Assembly (NCBI GenBank): GCA_027030605.1
Contig: JALVEV010000083.1
Location: 1-13,013, forward strand
DNA length: 13,013 nt
Direction of reading: 5' to 3'
Source of the DNA: Campylobacteraceae bacterium
GTDB lineage: Bacteria; Campylobacterota; Campylobacteria; Campylobacterales; Sulfurovaceae
In this document: positions 6,301-13,013 of the stretch, piece after piece
Layout of the letters: each line of letters opens with the position of its first letter
How positions within the stretch are numbered: the first letter of the stretch is position 1
Position numbers and translations under genes: made by a program
Notes under the pieces: model-generated
Database searches by the model: none
Seen by the model: only the letters and a program-made list of their open reading frames with translations
What the model was told of the DNA's origin: nothing

Positions 6301-7509
6301 ATTGATAAAGAGGAGCTACTTAGAATTGCAAAACTTCTCTCTGAGTCAACCTTAGTTTCCGATATAACAGTTGCAGAGGTTGATTATAAGGCTGGAGATA
6401 GTATTCCAGCAGAGGTAATTCAAGAGGTAAACCGTTTTGCTTTAAAATCAGTTGTTCAAGCTTATGACTCTTCAGTACAATCTGAGTATAACTCGACTAA
6501 AAATTACTTCCAGCGACAGAAGAAAAAACTTAAAGATGCACATGAAGAGAAGCTTCATATTTTAGAGAAAGATGATATTCTTCCAAATGGAGTAACAAAG
6601 TTAGTTAAGATTTATATTGCAACTAAACGTAAGTTAAAAGTTGGTGATAAAATGGCTGGTCGTCACGGAAACAAAGGTATTGTCTCAAATATCGTTCCTG
6701 AGATTGATATGCCATATATGAAAGATGGACGAACTGTTGATATTATTTTGAATCCTCTAGGGGTTCCATCTCGTATGAATATTGGACAGATTCTTGAAGT
6801 TCACTTAGGAATGATTGCCAAAGAGCTTGGTGACCAAATTCAAGCAATGTTTGATGAGCATAAAGATACACTAATTAGTGACCTTCGAGCTAAAATGACA
6901 GAGATTGCAGATGTAGCTAAGCTTATGAATGCAAAAGAGACCTTAGAAAAACTATCTGATGAAGAGTTACTTGTTTATGCAAGAGACTGGGCAAAGGGAG
7001 TAAAATTTGGAACCCCTGTTTTTGAGGGTGCAAACTATGAAGAGTTTGATAAGCTATTTGAGTTAGCTAAATTAGATAGAGATGGTAAAACAGAGCTTTA
7101 TGATGGTAAAACAGGTGAGAAGATGCTAGAGCGTGTTAATGTGGGATATATGTATATGTTAAAACTTCACCACCTTGTTGATGAAAAAGTTCATGCACGT
7201 TCAACTGGACCATACTCTCTTGTAACACAACAGCCAGTTGGTGGTAAAGCACTCTTTGGTGGACAGAGATTTGGAGAGATGGAAGTTTGGGCATTGGAGG
7301 CTTATGGTGCTTCACATATTCTTAAAGAGATGTTAACTATTAAGTCCGATGATGTAGATGGTCGTACACGAGCCTACAGAGCTATTACAAAAGGTGAGAG
7401 TGTTCCAGAGTCTGGTGTACCTGAGACAATGTTCGTTCTTACTAAAGAGTTACAAGCACTTGGTCTTGATGTAGATTTATTTGAAAAGAAAAGAGAGGTA
7501 GAAGCATAA
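3364..7509 (+). CDS. rpoB: DNA-directed RNA polymerase subunit beta
   Basis: RpoB is one of the two large catalytic subunits of RNA polymerase. From ATG 3364 it has 1381 residues, starting MLNTLHSGNRLRVDFSKTP; an in-frame TTG at 3358 is too close to the SD. The rifampicin pocket reads SQFMDQTNPLSEVTHKRRL from residue 530. The positions equal to E. coli Q513, D516, H526, R529, S531 and L533 are all wild type (here Q531, D534, H544, R547, S549, L551), so no classic resistance change is present. The P535 equivalent is Glu (553), as in Helicobacter. The active-site lysines are in GDKMAGRHGNKG (K1096, K1104), and the C-terminal clamp part has GGKALFGGQRFGEMEVWALE. It ends overlapping rpoC by one base. 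Confidence 0.98.
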   Translation: MLNTLHSGNRLRVDFSKTPQQIAVPNLLQLQQKSYDDFLMIGAKNRSESTIEKVFSSVFPLHDHQNRLTLEYKGSDIVQPKYTIRECMERGLTYSVSLKMNIALTIWNRDEKTGEKLDPKEIKEQAVYVRDIPLMTDRTSFIINGVERVVVNQLHRSPGVIFKEEEATTVANKLIYSAQIIPDRGSWLYFEYDAKDILYARINKRRKIPVTILFRALDYSKEDIMKLFYASKEIFVKDNRFVTKFSVEDFVGRAPYEVRDLEGNVVLAASKRLTKKKAQKLIDEGLEWVEYPVEVLAERHLARPVIDQESGEVLFDVVTQMDELKLKKLIDAGVESFHIADDLADGADDSIIKSFIADQESLRLLKQTEEIEDENELAIIRIYKVMRPGEPVTVEAARVFLKQLFFDPERYDLTKVGRMKMNHKLGLDIPDYVTVLTSEDIINTVKYLSKVKNGSGHIDDRDHLGNRRIRAIGELLGNELYNGLTKMQKAIRDKMTTISGQLDELMPHDLVNSKMITNTILEFFSSGQLSQFMDQTNPLSEVTHKRRLSALGEGGLVKERAGFEVRDVHPTHYGRICPIETPEGQNIGLINTLATYAKVNELGFIEAPYNRVVDGVIQDEIVYLTATQEEDLVIAPASTKVVDRKIVDELIETRCNGEILLNETKKVSLIDISPLMVSGSAAALIPFLEHDDANRALMGSNMQRQAVPLLRTEAPVVGTGMEAIMSRDAWESVKAKRAGRVEKVDSKNIYILGEDEGGVYIDHYPMEKNMRTNQNTTFTQTPTAKLGDVVEAGQVIADGPNMDMGELAIGKNMRVAFMPWYGYNYEDAIIISEKILREDTFTSVHTYEVEVEARELKHGTEEITRDIQNIREDELSHLDDSGIVKLGTHVKPGMILVGKVSPKGEIKPTPEERLLRAIFGDKAGHVVNKSLYCKASMEGVVVDIKVFIKKGQEKDERAIQSYEEEKARLDAEHHDKLLMIDKEELLRIAKLLSESTLVSDITVAEVDYKAGDSIPAEVIQEVNRFALKSVVQAYDSSVQSEYNSTKNYFQRQKKKLKDAHEEKLHILEKDDILPNGVTKLVKIYIATKRKLKVGDKMAGRHGNKGIVSNIVPEIDMPYMKDGRTVDIILNPLGVPSRMNIGQILEVHLGMIAKELGDQIQAMFDEHKDTLISDLRAKMTEIADVAKLMNAKETLEKLSDEELLVYARDWAKGVKFGTPVFEGANYEEFDKLFELAKLDRDGKTELYDGKTGEKMLERVNVGYMYMLKLHHLVDEKVHARSTGPYSLVTQQPVGGKALFGGQRFGEMEVWALEAYGASHILKEMLTIKSDDVDGRTRAYRAITKGESVPESGVPETMFVLTKELQALGLDVDLFEKKREVEA

Positions 7510-10500
7510 TGAGTGATTTTTTAGATAATTTAATACCTATTGATTTAACCAAAGAGGAGCGTCCAAGAGATATTATGGCAATGCAACTTAAAGTTGCTAG
7601 TCCTGAAAAGATACTCTCTTGGTCTTATGGTGAAGTAAAAAAACCAGAAACTATTAACTATCGTACTTTAAAACCTGAAAGAGATGGACTCTTTTGTGCT
7701 AAAACCTTTGGACCTGTAAGAGACTATGAGTGTCTTTGTGGTAAATACAAAAAGATGCGTTATAAAGGTGTTGTTTGTGAGAAGTGTGGTGTTGAGGTAA
7801 CTACTTCTAAAGTCAGAAGAAACAGAATGGGACACATTGACCTTGTGGCTCCTGTTGCTCACATTTGGTATGTAAGTTCATTGCCATCAAGAATTGGAAC
7901 ACTTTTAGGTGTTAAGATGAAAGACCTTGAGCGTGTACTCTACTATGAAGCCTATATTGTAAAAGATCCTGGTGATGCTTGTTATGACTCAGAGGGACAA
8001 ACTAAATTAGCAAAATATGATGTTCTTAATGAGGAGCAGTATCAGTCTATATCTAGTCGTTTTGAAGGTTCTGGGCTAGATGCTAGAATGGGTGGAGAAG
8101 TAGTTCAAGAGCTTCTTGCTGAACTTGACCTTGTTGATATGTTTAAAGGGCTTAAAGAGGATATTTTAGCAACTAAATCAGAGGCTAAAAAGAAGACTAT
8201 TGTTAAGAGATTAAAAGTTATTGAGTCTTTCTTAAACTCTGGAAACAGACCAGAGTGGATGATGCTGACTATCTTACCTGTTATGCCACCTGACCTTAGA
8301 CCTCTTGTTAGTCTTGATGGTGGTAAATTTGCAGTATCAGATGTTAATGACCTCTATAGAAGAGTTATTAACCGTAATCAAAGACTTAAACGACTTGTTG
8401 AACTTGATGCTCCTGAAATTATTGTGCGAAATGAGAAGAGAATGCTTCAAGAGTCAGTTGATGCATTGTTTGATAATGGACGACGAGGAAACTCTGTAAA
8501 AGGTGCGAACAAAAGACCACTTAAGTCTCTTTCAGAGATAATCAAAGGGAAACAGGGACGATTTAGACAAAACTTGCTTGGTAAACGTGTTGATTTCTCT
8601 GGTCGTTCGGTTATTGTTGTTGGACCTAACCTTAAGATGGATGAGTGTGGATTGCCAAAAATTATGGCACTTGAACTCTTTAAACCCCATGTTATGGCTA
8701 AACTTGAAGAGCGTGGATATGCCACGACTTTAAAACAAGCTAAGAAGATGATTGAGCAGAAGCAAAATGAAGTTTGGGAGTGTCTTGAAGAGGTGGTTGA
8801 TGGTCATCCAGTTCTTCTTAACCGTGCCCCAACATTGCATAAATTGTCAATTCAAGCCTTCCATCCAAAACTAATTGATGGTAAAGCGATTCAGTTGCAC
8901 CCATTAGTGTGTGCTGCCTTTAACGCCGACTTTGATGGTGACCAGATGGCTGTTCACGTACCTCTTTCAGATGAGGCGATTGCAGAGGCTAAGATTTTGA
9001 TGTTAGCCTCTATGAATATTTTGCTTCCTGCATCAGGTAAAGCGATTGCTGTACCTTCTCAAGATATGATTTTGGGTCTATACTATTTAACATTAGAGAA
9101 GATTGATGTAGTTGGTCAACATAAGCTTTTTGCTAATGTTGATGAGATTTTAATTGCCAATGAGCAGGGAGGACTTGACCTTAATGCTAAAATTAGAACC
9201 GTAATTAATGGTAAAATTGTAAATACAACAGCAGGTAGAGTTATCTTAAAAGCGATTATACCTGACTATGTTCCTGAATCGTACTGGAACAAAGTCTTAA
9301 AGAAAAAAGATATCTCTGCATTGGTTGACTATATCTATGCACAGAGTGGTATCTCTTATACTTCTGAGTTCTTAGATAACTTAAAAGATATTGGTTTTAA
9401 ATATGCAACTAGAGCAGGTGTCTCTATCTCTATTGATGATATTAAAGTACCAGAGGTTAAAGAGTCAACAGTAACTAAAGCCAAAGAGTATGTTATTGAG
9501 ATTCAGAGACAGTTTGGAAAAGGTCTCTTAACTGAACAGGAGCGTTATAATAAAATTATTGATATCTGGACAGATACCAATAATGAAGTAGCTTCTGAGC
9601 TTATGACCTTGATTAAAAAAGATAAAGATGGATTTAACTCGGTTCACATGATGGCTGACTCAGGTGCGAGGGGTTCTGCTGCACAGATTAGACAACTTTC
9701 AGGTATGAGGGGGTTAATGGCAAAATCAGATGGTTCAATTATTGAGACACCAATTACCTCTAACTTCCGTGAGGGTCTTAATGTACTGGAGTACTTTATT
9801 TCAACTCACGGTGCTAGAAAAGGTCTTGCCGATACAGCGATGAAGACAGCAAGTGCTGGTTACTTGACAAGAAAACTTATTGATGTTGCTCAAAATGTTA
9901 AGGTTGTTATGCACGATTGTGGAAGCCATGAGGGTGTTGAGGTTTCAGATATCTATGTTGGTAATGAGCTTATTGAACCTCTTTCAGATAGAGTCTATGG
10001 TCGTGTAATTGCTGCAGATGTTATTGACCCAATTACTTCAGAGGTATTGGTGAGTGAAGGGACAATGATTGATGAGGATAAAGCAAGACTTATCTCTGAA
10101 TCAGGTGTACGTTCTGTAAGTATTAGAACTTCTGTTACTTGTAAAGCAGGGAAGGGTATTTGTGCGAAGTGTTATGGTCTGAATATGGCTGAAAATAAGA
10201 TTGTTAAACGTGGTGAAGCTGTTGGAGTTGTTGCTGCACAATCTATTGGTGAGCCTGGAACACAGCTTACCCTTCGTACCTTCCATACAGGGGGAGCAGC
10301 AACTTCAGGAAAAGAGGAGCGACAAGTTATTGCCAATAAAGAAGGGTTTATTCGTTACTATAACCTTAATGTTAATAGAAACTCAGAGGGTAAACTACTT
10401 GTCTCTAACCGAAGAAATGCTGGAGTACTTTTGGTCGAACCTAAAGTGAAGTCATTAACAAGAGGAAAGTTAACCATTACCTCTGCTCATGATGAAGTGA

Positions 10501-12044
10501 TACTCCATGTTCAACAAGGTGCAAAAGAGCAACGCTATACAGTAAGAAAAGCAGATATTGCAAAAACTAATGAACTTGCAGGTGTTGGTGGAAAGGTTGA
10601 TGGTAAACTCTTCTTACCTTATGAAAATGGTGAGATTATAGAAGAGGGAGACTCAATTATAGAGGTGATTAAAGAGGCTTGGTCTGTACCCTCTCGTATT
10701 CCTTTTGCTTCTGAGTTGACTGTTGAAGATGGTGCACCTATTACTCAAGATATTCATGCTGATGCAAAAGGAACAGTGAAATTCTTCTTGTTAAAAGGTG
10801 ATTACCTTGAGAGACATGATGGTATTAAAGATGGTAAAGTTATTAGTGAAAAGGGTCTATTTGCCGTAGTTGTTGATGATAATGAACGTGAAGCAGCACG
10901 ACACTATATTGCAAGAGGTTCAATTATTGCTATTGATGATAATACTAAGGTTTCTCGTGGTGATGCCATTGCTAAAGCTGCCAATACAGACCAAGTAGTT
11001 ATTGCTGAGTGGGACCCTTATGTTGAACCGATTATTGCTGAGGCAAATGGTACGTTGAAGTTTGAAGATATTATTCCAGGAGTAACTGTTGTTGAGCAGT
11101 TTGATGAGTTAACAGGTGAGAGCCGATTGACACTCAACGAATATATTCCTACAACGTATAATCCTGCAATTGTGTTGGCAACAGATGATGGAGAGATAAT
11201 CTCTTATGGACTTGACCCTAAAACATCTATCTATGTTAAAGATGGTGCGAGAGTAGGGATTGCAGATATTTTAGCAAAAACACCAAAAGCTGCTCAAAAA
11301 TCAAGCGATATTACCTCGGGTCTTCCAAGAGTCTCTGAACTCTTTGAAGCACGTCGTCCAAAAGATCCAGCTCTTATTGCTAGAATTACAGGTTCTGTTG
11401 CATTTGGTAAACCTCTTAGAGGTAAAAAACGTATTATTATTACGCCTGAGCATGGAGCTCCTGTTGAGCAGTTTGTCGATAAACAGCGTTCAGTAGTGGT
11501 AAGTGAAGGTGACTTTGTACACACAGGTGAAAAGTTAACTGATGGTACAGTCTCAAGCCATGATGTTCTTGCAGCTCTTGGTGAAAAAGCACTCTATGAG
11601 TATATTGTTGAAGAGGTACAAAAAGTTTACCGTCGTCAAGGGGTTAATATTTCCGATAAACACATTGAGATTGTTGTCTCTCAAATGATGCGTCAAGTAA
11701 AAGTTATTGATGGTGGTGACTCTAAATTTATTGATGGAGATTTGGTCTCTAAAAAGAAATTTAATTTAGAGAATGAAAAAGTTATTAAGCTTGGTGGGGA
11801 ACCTGCTATTGCAGAACCACTACTTATTGGTATTACAAGAGCTGCTGTAGGTGCTGACTCAATTATCTCAGCTGCTTCATTCCAAGATACAACAAAAGTA
11901 TTGACCTCTGCTTCAATTGCAGGTACGGTGGATACACTAGAAGACCTTAAAGAGAATGTTGTTATTGGTCGTCTTATTCCTGTTGGTACAGGTATGATTG
12001 ACCTTGATGAAGTTGAACTTCAAGAGATAGATGAAGAGGAGTAA
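7509..12044 (+). CDS. rpoC: DNA-directed RNA polymerase subunit beta-prime
   Basis: RpoC carries the catalytic Mg2+ site, bridge helix and trigger loop. The 1511-residue protein is longer than E. coli RpoC (1407). Zinc site 1 is C75, C77, C90 and C93 (YECLCGKYK...CEKCGV). The NADFDGD motif gives D474, D476 and D478. The bridge helix lies at about 762-795 (YFISTHGARKGLADTAMKTA). Zinc site 2 is C804, C878, C885 and C888, with the same spacing as E. coli. The trigger loop starts with GEPGTQLTLRTFHTGG, H926 matching E. coli H936, and resumes near 1267 at DITSGLPRVSELFEARRP. The intervening insert of over 300 residues is larger than E. coli SI3. ATG 7509 uses the last A of the rpoB TAA (TAATG); AGAGG at 7494-7498 is a possible SD. 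Confidence 0.98.
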   Translation: MSDFLDNLIPIDLTKEERPRDIMAMQLKVASPEKILSWSYGEVKKPETINYRTLKPERDGLFCAKTFGPVRDYECLCGKYKKMRYKGVVCEKCGVEVTTSKVRRNRMGHIDLVAPVAHIWYVSSLPSRIGTLLGVKMKDLERVLYYEAYIVKDPGDACYDSEGQTKLAKYDVLNEEQYQSISSRFEGSGLDARMGGEVVQELLAELDLVDMFKGLKEDILATKSEAKKKTIVKRLKVIESFLNSGNRPEWMMLTILPVMPPDLRPLVSLDGGKFAVSDVNDLYRRVINRNQRLKRLVELDAPEIIVRNEKRMLQESVDALFDNGRRGNSVKGANKRPLKSLSEIIKGKQGRFRQNLLGKRVDFSGRSVIVVGPNLKMDECGLPKIMALELFKPHVMAKLEERGYATTLKQAKKMIEQKQNEVWECLEEVVDGHPVLLNRAPTLHKLSIQAFHPKLIDGKAIQLHPLVCAAFNADFDGDQMAVHVPLSDEAIAEAKILMLASMNILLPASGKAIAVPSQDMILGLYYLTLEKIDVVGQHKLFANVDEILIANEQGGLDLNAKIRTVINGKIVNTTAGRVILKAIIPDYVPESYWNKVLKKKDISALVDYIYAQSGISYTSEFLDNLKDIGFKYATRAGVSISIDDIKVPEVKESTVTKAKEYVIEIQRQFGKGLLTEQERYNKIIDIWTDTNNEVASELMTLIKKDKDGFNSVHMMADSGARGSAAQIRQLSGMRGLMAKSDGSIIETPITSNFREGLNVLEYFISTHGARKGLADTAMKTASAGYLTRKLIDVAQNVKVVMHDCGSHEGVEVSDIYVGNELIEPLSDRVYGRVIAADVIDPITSEVLVSEGTMIDEDKARLISESGVRSVSIRTSVTCKAGKGICAKCYGLNMAENKIVKRGEAVGVVAAQSIGEPGTQLTLRTFHTGGAATSGKEERQVIANKEGFIRYYNLNVNRNSEGKLLVSNRRNAGVLLVEPKVKSLTRGKLTITSAHDEVILHVQQGAKEQRYTVRKADIAKTNELAGVGGKVDGKLFLPYENGEIIEEGDSIIEVIKEAWSVPSRIPFASELTVEDGAPITQDIHADAKGTVKFFLLKGDYLERHDGIKDGKVISEKGLFAVVVDDNEREAARHYIARGSIIAIDDNTKVSRGDAIAKAANTDQVVIAEWDPYVEPIIAEANGTLKFEDIIPGVTVVEQFDELTGESRLTLNEYIPTTYNPAIVLATDDGEIISYGLDPKTSIYVKDGARVGIADILAKTPKAAQKSSDITSGLPRVSELFEARRPKDPALIARITGSVAFGKPLRGKKRIIITPEHGAPVEQFVDKQRSVVVSEGDFVHTGEKLTDGTVSSHDVLAALGEKALYEYIVEEVQKVYRRQGVNISDKHIEIVVSQMMRQVKVIDGGDSKFIDGDLVSKKKFNLENEKVIKLGGEPAIAEPLLIGITRAAVGADSIISAASFQDTTKVLTSASIAGTVDTLEDLKENVVIGRLIPVGTGMIDLDEVELQEIDEEE

Positions 12045-12068
12045 GACTCTTTATCTATTTATTTAATA

Positions 12069-12092
12069 GGAACAGAGCGAAAACTTTGTTCC
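12069..12092 (+). other. Hairpin after rpoC
   Basis: ggaacagag (12069-12077) pairs with ctttgttcc (12084-12092), 9 bp with one G-U, around CGAAAA. Only TTAATC follows, so it is a poor intrinsic terminator; it may mark or protect the rpoC 3' end. No better rpoC terminator is visible. Confidence 0.45.
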
Positions 12093-12117
12093 TTAATCAA
12101 TCTCTCTATTAATTTAG

Positions 12118-12256
12118 GTTAATAAACTCTACACCATCCTCTTCTTGAAAAAAAATATAATAATTTTAATATTTTATATAAAAGTAAAAAAAGAACAATT
12201 TAAGTTTTTAATAGATTTTTTATATTTAAAAATATAATAACTAAAGAAATTTTGGG
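12118..12256 (+). other. Extremely AT-rich stretch upstream of the rpsL promoter
   Basis: From 12148 to 12253 G and C are almost absent, with A-runs (12148-12155, 12187-12192) and T-runs (12205-12210 area, 12216-12221 area). No open reading frame of note is present. TATAAT hexamers occur at 12156-12161 and 12233-12238 besides the main one at 12257. It may act as a curved or UP-element-like promoter upstream region. Confidence 0.5.
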
Positions 12257-12262
12257 TATAAT
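12257..12262 (+). promoter_or_regulatory. Promoter -10 box for the rpsL (str) operon
   Basis: TATAAT is preceded by ATTTTGGG and by the long A/T-rich tract, and followed by ATGCACC. This is close to the Campylobacterota sigma-70 pattern: T-rich sequence and G just before TATAAT, no -35 box. A start near 12267-12270 would give a leader of about 90 nt containing the 12282-12328 hairpin. Confidence 0.68.
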
Positions 12263-12281
12263 ATGCACCATTTTCTAAAAC

Positions 12282-12328
12282 TGAGAACCCCGAAAGTACG
12301 TCTAAAGAGCGTTTTTTCGGGGTTTTCA
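12282..12328 (+). promoter_or_regulatory. Long leader hairpin before rpsL
   Basis: Bases 12282-12301 pair with 12309-12328: tgagaaccccgaaag on the left, tttttcggggttttca on the right. There is one T-T mismatch (12297/12313) and three G-U pairs, around a 7-nt loop. It lies 10-15 bases after the expected transcript start. The 3' side ends ggggTTTTCA, so the U-tract is only four bases; it could be a partial terminator, an attenuator or a stabilising 5' hairpin. gggtt (12320-12324) can pair instead with aaccc (12328-12332), giving an alternative fold. Confidence 0.65.
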
Positions 12329-12348
12329 ACCCAGATTTTAATTCAAAT

Positions 12349-12354
12349 AAAGGA
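12349..12354 (+). promoter_or_regulatory. Ribosome binding site supporting the rpsL TTG start
   Basis: AAAGGA lies 6 bases before TTG 12361. No in-frame ATG or GTG gives the conserved PTINQLVRK N-terminus; a GTA, not a start codon, is directly upstream. Confidence 0.8.
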
Positions 12355-12360
12355 ATTGTA

Positions 12361-12732
12361 TTGCCTACAATTAATCAATTGGTTCGTAAAGAACGTAAAA
12401 AGCAAGTGAAAAAATCAAAATCACCTGCACTCGTAAACTGTCCTCAAAGAAGAGGTGTATGTACTAGAGTTTATACTACAACTCCAAAAAAACCTAACTC
12501 AGCTTTAAGAAAAGTTGCAAAAGTTAGATTGACAAGTGGATTTGAAGTTATCTCATACATTGGTGGTGAGGGTCACAACCTTCAAGAACACTCAATCGTA
12601 CTTGTACGTGGTGGTAGAATCAAAGATTTACCAGGGGTAAAATACCATATTGTTCGTGGTGCATTGGATGCATCTGGAGTTAATGGTAGAACTGTTGCTA
12701 GATCTAAATATGGTACTAAAAGACCTAAATAA
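12361..12732 (+). CDS. rpsL: 30S ribosomal protein S12
   Basis: S12 lies at the 30S decoding centre and monitors codon-anticodon pairing. The 123-residue product starts from TTG and reads MPTINQLVRKERKKQVKKSK, followed by TTTPKKPNSALRKVAKVRL (39-57) and RGGRIKDLPGVKYHIVRG (83-100). The streptomycin-related lysines (E. coli K42 and K87, numbered without Met) are both wild type (K43 and K88 here), and the aspartate that RimO methylthiolates is kept (D89). The TTG start is supported by an ideally spaced SD and by the family N-terminus; no alternative is available upstream. It has its own promoter and leader, and is the first gene of the str operon. Confidence 0.98.
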   Translation: MPTINQLVRKERKKQVKKSKSPALVNCPQRRGVCTRVYTTTPKKPNSALRKVAKVRLTSGFEVISYIGGEGHNLQEHSIVLVRGGRIKDLPGVKYHIVRGALDASGVNGRTVARSKYGTKRPK

Positions 12733-12893
12733 TCGAAAGATTTTTTAAAATTTAGTAATATTTAAAAAGAGTGTGAGCTTTGAAATAAGCTTTAAGCAGT
12801 TTTTATCAAATCATCTTTAAGTAGATAACCTTAGGGGATAAAAATTGAGTAAATCAATAGTAGACGATTGAAGATATAAGGAAAAAATATAAT
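12733..12893 (+). other. rpsL-rpsG intercistronic region
   Basis: This 161-base spacer has no gene. It contains a mini-hairpin with GAAA loop directly over the rpsL stop (aatc 12731-12734 with gatt 12739-12742) followed by Ts, and agctt (12776-12780) with aagct (12787-12791). In E. coli S7 represses its own translation by binding the rpsL-rpsG spacer; a similar role is possible here but I cannot identify an S7 site. The SD for rpsG is AAGGA (12878-12882), 11 bases from the ATG, which is rather far. Confidence 0.4.
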
Positions 12894-13013
12894 ATGAGAA
12901 GAAGAAAAGCTCCTGTAAGACCAGTATTGCCAGACCCAGTACATGGTTCTAAAGTTTTAACAAAGTTTGTAAATGCCGTAATGTTAGACGGTAAAAAAGT
13001 GACAGCAGAGAAG
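12894..13013 (+). CDS. rpsG: 30S ribosomal protein S7, N-terminal part (partial)
   Basis: The first 40 codons of a protein starting MRRRKAPVRPVLPDPVHGSK run off the end of the window without a stop. The basic N-terminal arm followed by PDPVHGSKVLTKFVNAVML and DGKK matches S7, the protein that nucleates assembly of the 30S head and contacts the E site. Its place after rpsL is the usual str operon order. Full length, C-terminus and anything downstream (fusA normally follows) cannot be judged. Confidence 0.95.
   Translation, partial: MRRRKAPVRPVLPDPVHGSKVLTKFVNAVMLDGKKVTAEK

Noticed and set aside
8447..8725. Minus-strand open frame inside rpoC (and similar ones inside rpoB)
   Set aside because: These lie fully within strongly conserved polymerase genes on the other strand and show no family features.
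12156..12238. TATAAT boxes at 12156 and 12233 as additional rpsL promoters
   Set aside because: The surrounding DNA is nearly pure A/T, so chance matches are expected; only 12257 has the TTTTGGG context.

Overview
The window is the secE-nusG-rplK-rplA-rplJ-rplL-rpoB-rpoC locus followed by the start of the str operon (rpsL-rpsG). All genes are on the + strand. It is AT-rich, and its protein sequences fit the Campylobacterota (epsilonproteobacteria). RpoB has the SALGEGGL variant at the rifampicin pocket where E. coli has SALGPGG, as in Helicobacter. The clearest promoter is a TATAAT box in T/A-rich sequence with no recognisable -35 box, which is typical of that phylum. rpoB and rpoC are separate genes, not fused as in Helicobacter and Wolinella, so a Sulfurimonas/Sulfurovum/Campylobacter-type lineage is more likely. 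I cannot name the genus from sequence alone.

Layout. Positions 1-81 hold the last 26 codons of secE; nusG follows after one base (83-613) and ends at a strong intrinsic terminator. A second long hairpin lies before rplK (762-1187) and rplA (1248-1961). The rplA-rplJ spacer (1962-2188) holds the most unusual element of the window: a perfect 60-bp palindrome with no central spacer (1986-2045). It sits just upstream of a branched structure that looks like the L10 autoregulatory leader (about 2105-2168). rplJ (2189-2674) and rplL (2743-3111) follow. The 252-nt rplL-rpoB spacer holds a terminator-like hairpin, two tandem small hairpins with the same 9-nt loop, a candidate promoter and a short stem followed by a T-run. 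rpoB (3364-7509) and rpoC (7509-12044) overlap by one base. The 316-nt rpoC-rpsL gap is extremely AT-rich and contains a good promoter followed by a 47-nt hairpin in the rpsL leader. rpsL (12361-12732) starts with TTG. The first 40 codons of rpsG (12894-13013) end the window.

How the genes work together. SecE is part of the protein translocon and NusG is the transcription elongation factor. L11, L1, L10 and L7/L12 build the two mobile stalks of the 50S subunit. RpoB and RpoC form the catalytic core of RNA polymerase. S12 and S7 belong to the 30S decoding centre and head. The coding content is conserved housekeeping. The novelty is in the spacers: a palindromic insertion-like element in a regulatory leader, repeated loop motifs before rpoB, and structured leaders before rplJ and rpsL. 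No tRNA, rRNA, CRISPR array or transposase gene is visible.
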